DNA of 28,687 nt from JBBIRT01 sp037441725. Lineage in GTDB: Bacteria > Desulfobacterota > BSN033 > UBA1163. The translations under genes and the position numbers were made by a program. Position 1 is the first letter of the stretch; every line of letters starts with the position of its first letter. The notes beneath the pieces were generated by a model, which saw only the letters and a list, made by a program, of their open reading frames with translations, made no database searches and was not told where the DNA came from. The DNA is taken from NCBI GenBank assembly GCA_037441725.1, contig JBBIRT010000023.1:1-28687 (forward strand), written 5' to 3'. Below, one piece after another: positions 22,832 through 28,687 of the stretch.

Positions 22832-24166
22832 TTATTTTGCAAAGGGAAGGACCCAGATTAACATGGCTGGGATATAACAGAAAATGAGAGAGATAATGAC
22901 ATAGGGAAGAGTAAAACTGAGAAATTCCTTTAAATTTACTTTCTTTTGATCTTCTTTCTCTCCCATATTTTTTGCCACAAATAAGGCCGGAGCCCCAGCA
23001 ATCGTCAAGTTGCTGCCTAATGTTCCTGCCCAGAGGAGAGACCAATAGAGGGGCCAGGGGTTTATTCCCTGAATGTTGCCAAGATCTCTGATGACATAAA
23101 GCATCGTAAGAATATAGGCATCATGTTCCACAATCCCAACGATAGGAGCAGTTACCCAAAAGAGCACAGAACTTCCTGCCACGAGGCTTTTTTGGATGAG
23201 GGGGGTAATCCAGCCAGCAATGATTTTAATCACCCCAGAATGTTCCAACCCTCCTACCAGTGCAAAAAGGGAGACATAAAAGAAGATGGCCCGCCAATCC
23301 AATTCGGAAAGGACCTGTTCCACATTGGGCATTTCCAGGGTAAAAGATTTTTTAAAAATCTCAAAAAACAGAATTAATGTAATTGCTCCCCACATCGCTA
23401 TAAATCCAAGGGGATAACCAAAAATGGGCCGAAAGGCCATGGCAAGAATAGTAAGGAGAAAGATTAGGCAGACTATAACCGCAAAAGGTTTATCCTTGAT
23501 ATGGTCAAGGGGTTTCTCTTCTCCCATACTGGAGAGATCCATAGTGACTCCCCGATAGGTTTTTGAAAATTTCCAATAAAAGAAGGCAACCGTAATGACA
23601 TATGAAATTAGAAGGATGAAGAAAGAAGAGGGTCGTCCTGAATGCCAAAGAAACCCCCCAAATTCAATGCCTGAGACACTGTGAAGCATTTGAGGAGGAA
23701 GATCGCCCAGGAGCATGGCTGTCCCCATAAAATTGGCACAGAGGCCGACAAACATTACAGGGCCGAATGAAGCAAAATGGAATCGTCTGCAGGCATGAAA
23801 GATGACCGGGGCAAACATCAACACAACGACCACATTATCGATCAGCATGGAGATGAAACCTGCAAGCATCCCAACGGCAGTGATAAAGATGGCCACATTA
23901 CCTTTTGACATCCTCAAGACAATGGAGGCTAAGAAATCAGGTACTCCTGACTTTCCAAAATAGCCTGAGATGATCCAGATGCTGAGCAATATCAAGATCA
24001 CATTCCAATCCACAAATTGAAAGGCCTGGGTCTCGGTCATGACGCCAAAGAGGACCATTAGAATGATCCCCAATAATGCTCCGATCACACTGTCAATCCA
24101 TCCTGTAATCACTAATACAATACTTCCGAGAAAAATAACACTCGCGATCATTTGAAGATATTCCAT
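22832..24166 (-). CDS. ArsB/NhaD-type ion transporter (IT superfamily permease)
   Basis: The 444-residue protein has about 11-12 membrane helices. It shows the two-half repeat of the ion-transporter superfamily: GFISMLIDNVVVVLMFAPVIFHACRR, with the intramembrane N/D motif (LIDNVVVVLM), and in the second half VEHDAYILTMLYVIRDL and LGSNLTIAGAPALFVAKNMG. Members are Na+/H+ antiporters (NhaD), arsenite exporters (ArsB) and carboxylate transporters (SLC13). No arsenic genes are near, while sodium-linked genes are on both sides, so a Na+/H+ or Na+/carboxylate role is favoured. GGAGG and AAGGG lie before the ATG. It is 33 bp downstream of oadB. Confidence 0.85.
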   Translation of the reverse strand: MEYLQMIASVIFLGSIVLVITGWIDSVIGALLGIILMVLFGVMTETQAFQFVDWNVILILLSIWIISGYFGKSGVPDFLASIVLRMSKGNVAIFITAVGMLAGFISMLIDNVVVVLMFAPVIFHACRRFHFASFGPVMFVGLCANFMGTAMLLGDLPPQMLHSVSGIEFGGFLWHSGRPSSFFILLISYVITVAFFYWKFSKTYRGVTMDLSSMGEEKPLDHIKDKPFAVIVCLIFLLTILAMAFRPIFGYPLGFIAMWGAITLILFFEIFKKSFTLEMPNVEQVLSELDWRAIFFYVSLFALVGGLEHSGVIKIIAGWITPLIQKSLVAGSSVLFWVTAPIVGIVEHDAYILTMLYVIRDLGNIQGINPWPLYWSLLWAGTLGSNLTIAGAPALFVAKNMGEKEDQKKVNLKEFLSFTLPYVIISLIFCYIPAMLIWVLPFAK

Positions 24167-24199
24167 ATCCCTTCGCCTCCGAAATCAATCCACCTATAT

Positions 24200-25339
24200 T
24201 TAAATCACTCCCATTCCTTTTAATACTGAAAGCATCACCGCTGCTGCCATGACTGAGCCAACCTGTCCACCGGTATTGGCTCCCATGGCATGCATGAGGA
24301 GATAATTTTTTGGATTGTATTTCTGGCCTTCTTTTTGAACGACTCTAGCGGACATGGGATAGGCTGAAATCCCTGCAGCTCCGATGAGTGGATTGACTCT
24401 CCCCCCGGTGATCACCTTCATCAATTTTCCAAACAAAATACCACAGGCCGTATCAAGACAGATGGCAACAAATCCCAGGCATAAAATAATGATGGTCTGA
24501 GGGGTTAAAAAGACCTTTCCATCCATCGTTGCTCCAATTGAAATACCTAAGAGAAGGGTGACGATGTTGGCAATTTCATTTTCCGATGCCCTGGTCAGTC
24601 GACTGACCACCCCACATTCCTTCATGAAATTTCCCAACATGATCGTTCCCAACAGGGGTAACCCCTTAGGGGCAATCAATCCTCCAATAATCGTTACAAT
24701 TAATGGGAAAAGGAGTTTTGTAGTTTTTGAGACAGTTTTCTTCACGGTTCCCATATTGATCTTTTTTTCTTCTTTGGTGGTTAATAATTTCATGATTGGA
24801 GGTTGAATAATGGGCACTAAGGACATATAGCAATAGGCAGCTACAGAAACGGCTCCTAAGAGGTGTGGGGCATATTGCGAAGTCACATAGATGGCTGTTG
24901 GTCCATCACAGGCCCCAATGATTCCGATAGAAACCGCTTCTAATTTTGTAAAACCCAAAGCGAGGGCTAAGGCAAGGGTCAGAAAGATTCCAAATTGCCC
25001 GGCAGCTCCGAGGAGGAAGATCTTTGGATTTTCTAACAAAGGACCGAAATCGGTCATCGCACCAATCCCAACAAATATGAGGAGGGGAAACAATTCCGTC
25101 AAGATCCCTGCCTGGTAAATGATTCTTAGAAAACCTTCTTTTTCCATCAGGCCAGCCAGGGGGATATTCACTAGGATGCATCCAAATCCAATAGGCACCA
25201 AGAGTACAGGTTCAATATCTTTTTTTATGCCCAAATAGAGCAGGACAAGGCCTACAACAATCATGACCCCATTATACCACTGGAGGTTGACAAACCCTGC
25301 AATAAGTCCACCCAATCCACTGATAATCGACTCTGCCAT
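24200..25339 (-). CDS. oadB: Sodium-translocating decarboxylase beta subunit (OadB/GcdB/MmdB family)
   Basis: This membrane subunit carries Na+ out of the cell, driven by decarboxylation of a biotin-bound carboxyl group. The 379 residues have about nine or more helices. The ion-binding aspartate is D145 (IGIIGACDGPTAIYVTS). The C-terminal signature is NPLIGAAGISAYPMSARVVQKEG followed by LLMHAMGANTGGQVGSVMAAAV. Members serve oxaloacetate, glutaconyl-CoA, methylmalonyl-CoA or malonate decarboxylases, and the alpha/biotin subunits are not in the window. The nearby acyl-CoA dehydratase activase makes glutaconyl-CoA a possibility, but this is inference. GGAGG lies 7 nt before the ATG. A frameshifted gamma subunit gene ends 20 bp upstream. 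Confidence 0.94.
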   Translation of the reverse strand: MAESIISGLGGLIAGFVNLQWYNGVMIVVGLVLLYLGIKKDIEPVLLVPIGFGCILVNIPLAGLMEKEGFLRIIYQAGILTELFPLLIFVGIGAMTDFGPLLENPKIFLLGAAGQFGIFLTLALALALGFTKLEAVSIGIIGACDGPTAIYVTSQYAPHLLGAVSVAAYCYMSLVPIIQPPIMKLLTTKEEKKINMGTVKKTVSKTTKLLFPLIVTIIGGLIAPKGLPLLGTIMLGNFMKECGVVSRLTRASENEIANIVTLLLGISIGATMDGKVFLTPQTIIILCLGFVAICLDTACGILFGKLMKVITGGRVNPLIGAAGISAYPMSARVVQKEGQKYNPKNYLLMHAMGANTGGQVGSVMAAAVMLSVLKGMGVI

Positions 25340-25359
25340 TCCTCTTCCTCCTTAACGAT

Positions 25360-25499
25360 TTACTTTCCATCTTCCTCTTTAATATAGGGGAAGGTTTTTT
25401 TTAAAAGGCTCATAATTAGACTTAAGATCCAAAGGGTCAGAAGCGTACCACCCATTCCAACAACCACCATGGTGATTCCAAATGTCCAATTATCCATAA
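25360..25499 (-). pseudogene. oadG: OadG-like decarboxylase gamma subunit, frameshifted
   Basis: Behind a strong GGGAGG site, ATG 25499 opens MDNWTFGITMVVVGMGGTLL and then meets TGA (25438-25436). In the -1 frame the minus strand then gives LTLWILSLIMSLLKKTF, PYIKEEDGK and TAA (25362-25360). Joined, this is a 45-46-residue single-helix protein with the gamma-subunit pattern (GMGGTLLTLW, then FP and charged tail). The break is at a CTCT repeat (plus-strand CAGAGAAG, 25438-25445), where removal of two bases restores the frame. Position just before oadB fits. It may be a sequencing error, a true mutation, or a recoded gene. Confidence 0.7.
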
Positions 25500-25574
25500 C
25501 GAGAATCCTCCCAAAAAAGAAAAATATGGTCTAAATGAGGACCACCTCCCCATTCGTCTATGAAGAATGAAAAA

Positions 25575-25880
25575 TTATAGGAGAGAAGAAGGGGGAGACC
25601 TCCAAAAAGGAGAGGTTCCTTTAAAAAAGATAGGAAAAAGAGTGAATAGATTCTTTCCTTGCAAAGAAGAATAAATTGGATTTAAGAAACAGGGGATGGG
25701 TTTTATATCAAAATACCAATTTTTAAATTTAAAATCTTTATCATAGGAATTGGCCCATTCTAATGTTGTTAAAAAAGGGCTTTCACAAAACATCCCTGCA
25801 TAATCATTATCTTGATTCATCTGAAAGACTAAAGCACCTAAGAATAAAAAGGGTATTAAGAGAAAACGGAGCCAATTCAT
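25575..25880 (-). CDS. Hypothetical 101-residue protein with N-terminal signal or anchor
   Basis: I do not recognise this protein. It begins MNWLRFLLIPFLFLGALVF, a good signal peptide or single membrane anchor. The rest (about 80 residues) is rich in phenylalanine, proline and tyrosine with two cysteines (FCESPF and IPCFLNP) and no known motif. Support for expression is a near-consensus promoter ending about 37 nt before the ATG. Against it, the ribosome-binding sequence is poor (AAAAAG), and the C-terminal end overlaps a small hairpin (CCTCC/GGAG near 25600). It could be a spurious ORF in a leader of the decarboxylase operon. Confidence 0.4.
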   Translation of the reverse strand: MNWLRFLLIPFLFLGALVFQMNQDNDYAGMFCESPFLTTLEWANSYDKDFKFKNWYFDIKPIPCFLNPIYSSLQGKNLFTLFPIFFKGTSPFWRSPPSSLL

Positions 25881-25916
25881 CTTTTTAAAGAAATAGGATT
25901 AGCTAAATTGTTTCAG

Positions 25917-25946
25917 TTTATATCATACTTCTTTATACAATGTCAA
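25917..25946 (-). promoter_or_regulatory. Near-consensus sigma70 promoter upstream of the decarboxylase region
   Basis: On the minus strand a perfect TTGACA (25946-25941) is followed after 18 bp by TATAAA (25922-25917), preceded by TGA, an extended -10 element. The start near 25910 would produce a leader for the 101-codon ORF and probably drives oadG-oadB-permease-kinase. It is the best promoter match I see in the window. Confidence 0.75.
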
Positions 25947-26007
25947 TAAAAAATGTGATTTTTTTAACAAGGCTAATTGATATAGATTCACTTTAAATTT
26001 CAATAGG

Positions 26008-28687
26008 TTAAAATTTATTATTCCTCATCTGAAATTCTTTTGCCTGATGCATGAAGGCTTCAAGGCGGGTCAATGTATTGGTTTGTTCTTGGCCATCATA
26101 AGCCATATTGAGGATAGGAATATTATTATTTTCTTCACGATATCGTTTCAATATGGTGCTCACAATCGTTCCAGGCATGCAAGTAAATGGCATGATGTTA
26201 ACGATACCACTTGCACCTCTTTTGGCAAAATCGATTGTTTTTCCAATGGAGAGAATGGCCTCCCCTTCAAAAGAAGAATCTAAGTAAGGTTTGGCTTTCT
26301 TAAAAATAGATTTGGTTTTGGGTTCACCAAATTTTCTTAAATGGCCTTTAAATATCCTCTCCAAGTGGTGTTCATCCTTTTTCTGATAGTAATCTGTGAG
26401 AAAGACTTTTAAAAGATTTGAAAATGACTTTTTCTTGAGGCTCCTCTTCTTGGCAATCGTGTTCACATAAAGAATCCATTCTGTAAGAGGGGCAATCCAT
26501 GCCTCGCCACCGAACTGTTCAATCTTTCGAATCACATCCTCATTGGCAAACCGATTGAGCCGGACAAAGATTTCTCCCACTATCCCAATCAGAGGTTTGG
26601 TGCCCAATCCATCCACTTCAATCTGTTCGAAATCCTCTAAACTCTTTTGAAGAACCTCCTCTAAATCCTCTCCATTCAGGATGGCCTCACAGATTCTATT
26701 TAAGGATTTTTGATAAATCTGATCAGTGATTCCCTTTTCCTTCTCATAAGGCCTAGTCTCTAATAATTTTTTCATCAAGAGGTCAACCGCTACAATCCCT
26801 TGCCATCCTAAGCGAGTAAAACGAGAGCCCATGATCCCTAAGTCGCTGTAGAGGGTCTCATCCTGATTGGGTGAATAGATCGGAACGTGTTGGAAACCTA
26901 ATTCATCCAATATTAATCGATGGAATCGATGGTATTGACCAAATCGGCAGGGTCCATTGCCAGATGGCATGAAAAAGGCTGCCCGCTGATGATCAAACTT
27001 TGGGTCTTTAATCAATTTCACCATATCCCCTGTTGTTAGAATACAGGGATAACACTCTTTGCCGGAAGTCAACTTTCTTCCCCAATAAAGGGTCTCTTCA
27101 TCCGATTCTGGAAAGACCTCTGCATCAACCCCACAGACTTTGAAAGCCGCGGCTACTGGAAAAGAATGGTCACACATGTAGGGGATATAGATCTTTTTCG
27201 TGCGGTCGGTTTTAGGCCTCTCCCTTTTGATAGAGACCACTTTTTTAGATTCGATATTTTTCAAACTATCCAAAAAGGCTTCGCATCGGGTGATGGCCCC
27301 TGCATCTGCGCTATGCTCATCGATTTCCAACTGGAGATATGGCTTTCCCTTAGATAAATCTCTGAAGAAGTGGCTAATGAAGGAATCAGGGCCACATCCA
27401 AAATTGGTAATATAAACCCCATAAAGTCTTGGATCTTCTTTGATGAGCATCCCTGCGGCTAAGATTCTCTGGCCATATCGCCAATACATCTCCTGAATTT
27501 CTTTAGTTGGAGCCACCGATTCTAAAGGCAGGAAGTCCATAGGGATGGGGAGCACCCCTAAATCACGCAGCTTTTTAGGAATCTCGAGATTCACTCCAGC
27601 ATCACAGGAATTGTAAGGCCTACCAATGATCACCATGATTTTTCCATCAGGAGGGGTCTGATCTAAAATCTCTTTTCCGCGATGGAGTAAGGATTGGTAG
27701 AATAGGGCCTGAAACCTCTCTGCCTTTCTAAAGGCCTCTTTGACCTGCTGCGATCCACGTCGAAGAGTTTTTCCAAATTTAATCAATTCCTTTTCTACAT
27801 CCTCTCTCTCATCACCAAAGTGAAAAATGGGTTGTAATATCTTGACATTCCCTATTTTAAAATCGATGGAGGAAGGAACAGCATATGGAAAGGATTGGGC
27901 ATAAGGACAAGCTGAACTATTAGGAATCTCAGGGTGGAAGGGCTTGAGATTGACAATGCTTGGCAGAAAGATCTGCCTTACCCCTTTCTCCAAAAGATTG
28001 AGGACATGGCCGTGACTCACTTTAATGGGGAAACAGGTTTCAGCTACAACATTCTCCACACCCTTTCGGATCAGCTCTTTATTGGTGGGATCAGAGAGAA
28101 CGACTCGATAGCCCAATTCTGTAAAAAAAGCCTTCCAGAAAGGGAGCATCTCATGGAAATAGAGGATCCTGGGAATCCCAATTTCTGGAGCATCCGGAGG
28201 AAGTTTCTCCTCTCCTTCATAAGGGGCAAAAAGTACCTTTTCCCTCTCTTCAAAGAGGTCGGGGAGGGTTGGACCTTTCGTCCTTTTAATGACATCATAC
28301 TTTTCACATCGACTTCCATAAAAGAGAGGTTTTTCTCCCTCCACGCTTACCTTTCGGATGAGACAGAGATTAGGGCAGCCTTTACATTCAAAAGAAGTCT
28401 GTTCATAACGACGCTGGCTAAGATCAAATCCCTTAAATCCTGATCTTTCCCACGTCCGTTCTTCCATGGCTAGGATCGCAACGCCAATGGCCCCTGTTAC
28501 ATCGTGATTTTCAGGAACGATAATCTCCTTCTCCAAGATCTTTTCAAAAGCCGCCACCACCCCTTTATTAAAAGCCGTTCCTCCTTGGAAAAAGATCCTA
28601 TTGCCAATTCGGCGGTCGCCCACCACACGATTCAGGTAGTTCTGGACGATGGAGTAGCTGAGTCCTGCAATAAGGTCATCCTTTTGA
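26008..28687 (-). CDS. Giant acyl-CoA dehydratase activase-like protein (BcrA/BadF, DUF2229, HgdB-like), N-terminus cut
   Basis: The frame stays open from the window edge (QKDDLIAGLSYSIVQNYL upstream of the GTG at 28626), so this is the C-terminal 892 residues of a larger protein, typically about 1400. The start of the visible part is the end of a BcrAD_BadFG ATPase domain (IFFQGGTAFNKGVVAAFE, HDVTGAIGVAILA). Next come a cysteine cluster (CKGCPNLC, YGSRCEKYDV) and DUF2229 (IGIPRILYFHEMLPFWKAFF, AETCFPIKVSHGH). The last part has HgdB-like cysteine motifs (YMCDHSFP, GKECYPCI, GNGPCRFGQY, INIMPFTCMPG-type). Family members bind 4Fe-4S clusters and use ATP to inject an electron into 2-hydroxyacyl-CoA dehydratases or benzoyl-CoA reductases. 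No dehydratase gene is in the window. Substrate unknown. Confidence 0.9.
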   Translation of the reverse strand, partial: QKDDLIAGLSYSIVQNYLNRVVGDRRIGNRIFFQGGTAFNKGVVAAFEKILEKEIIVPENHDVTGAIGVAILAMEERTWERSGFKGFDLSQRRYEQTSFECKGCPNLCLIRKVSVEGEKPLFYGSRCEKYDVIKRTKGPTLPDLFEEREKVLFAPYEGEEKLPPDAPEIGIPRILYFHEMLPFWKAFFTELGYRVVLSDPTNKELIRKGVENVVAETCFPIKVSHGHVLNLLEKGVRQIFLPSIVNLKPFHPEIPNSSACPYAQSFPYAVPSSIDFKIGNVKILQPIFHFGDEREDVEKELIKFGKTLRRGSQQVKEAFRKAERFQALFYQSLLHRGKEILDQTPPDGKIMVIIGRPYNSCDAGVNLEIPKKLRDLGVLPIPMDFLPLESVAPTKEIQEMYWRYGQRILAAGMLIKEDPRLYGVYITNFGCGPDSFISHFFRDLSKGKPYLQLEIDEHSADAGAITRCEAFLDSLKNIESKKVVSIKRERPKTDRTKKIYIPYMCDHSFPVAAAFKVCGVDAEVFPESDEETLYWGRKLTSGKECYPCILTTGDMVKLIKDPKFDHQRAAFFMPSGNGPCRFGQYHRFHRLILDELGFQHVPIYSPNQDETLYSDLGIMGSRFTRLGWQGIVAVDLLMKKLLETRPYEKEKGITDQIYQKSLNRICEAILNGEDLEEVLQKSLEDFEQIEVDGLGTKPLIGIVGEIFVRLNRFANEDVIRKIEQFGGEAWIAPLTEWILYVNTIAKKRSLKKKSFSNLLKVFLTDYYQKKDEHHLERIFKGHLRKFGEPKTKSIFKKAKPYLDSSFEGEAILSIGKTIDFAKRGASGIVNIMPFTCMPGTIVSTILKRYREENNNIPILNMAYDGQEQTNTLTRLEAFMHQAKEFQMRNNKF

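Noticed and set aside
25429..25442. Programmed +1 frameshift in oadG similar to the prfB CUU-UGA-C site (here CTC TGA C)
   Set aside because: The +1 frame after the TGA does not give gamma-subunit sequence; the sensible continuation is in the -1 frame, where no slippery heptamer is seen.
27934..28443. 169-codon plus-strand ORF opposite the dehydratase activase
   Set aside because: Antisense of a conserved domain with key cysteines; no ribosome-binding site or family match.

Overview
The window (about 28.7 kb, moderate to low GC, almost every gene on the minus strand) looks like the chromosome of an uncultured anaerobic deltaproteobacterium (Desulfobacterota type). This is inferred from gene content, not from a marker gene. 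Relevant genes are a giant BcrA/BadF-type acyl-CoA dehydratase activase, a cobalamin-type radical SAM/DUF2344 fusion next to RNase G, a DUF2180 zinc protein, a Tat-exported DUF169 protein and a sodium-pump decarboxylase beta subunit. No rRNA, tRNA, CRISPR array, phage or insertion-sequence gene was recognised.

Layout. 1-935 (minus): DUF2180 protein, a stand-alone receiver protein, and the 5' part of glgC, whose TTG start overlaps the receiver stop. 936-1298: a non-coding gap with a 177-bp imperfect inverted repeat that resembles a miniature element. 1299-1901 (plus, the only convincing plus-strand gene): membrane-anchored TPR protein. 1925-5983 (minus): radical SAM/DUF2344 protein and RNase G, with a promoter at 6120-6148. 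6282-8821: an AMP-forming acyl-CoA (malonyl-CoA-like) synthetase and a Tat-exported DUF169 protein whose unit is bracketed by two long perfect hairpins. 8822-9438: non-coding, with a promoter and a decayed tspO fragment. 9439-13618: an apparent operon purE, sua5, secreted phospholipase-D-like nuclease, tatD, isochorismatase-family hydrolase, Nudix CoA pyrophosphatase.

13760-21783 is the centrepiece. It is a ten-gene operon of Mrp/Mbh-type cation/proton antiporter subunits, transcribed mrpF-mrpG-mrpE-mbhD-like-mbhE-like-mrpB-mrpC-mrpD-NuoL-like-NuoM-like. It has a promoter at one end and an intrinsic terminator at the other. MrpA is split, a third antiporter-like subunit is added, and no hydrogenase, ferredoxin-oxidoreductase or NADH module is in the window. 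The NuoL-like subunit has lysine where its family carries the key TM5 glutamate.

21964-25499 holds a cytidylate-kinase-like protein, an ArsB/NhaD-type permease, the membrane beta subunit of a sodium-translocating decarboxylase and a small gamma-subunit gene missed by ORF calling because of a 2-nt frameshift. With the antiporter operon this suggests a sodium-energetics locus: the decarboxylase exports Na+ and the Mrp-like complex exchanges Na+ with H+. The right end has an orphan 101-codon ORF behind a near-consensus promoter and the C-terminal 892 codons of the giant dehydratase activase, which runs off the window.
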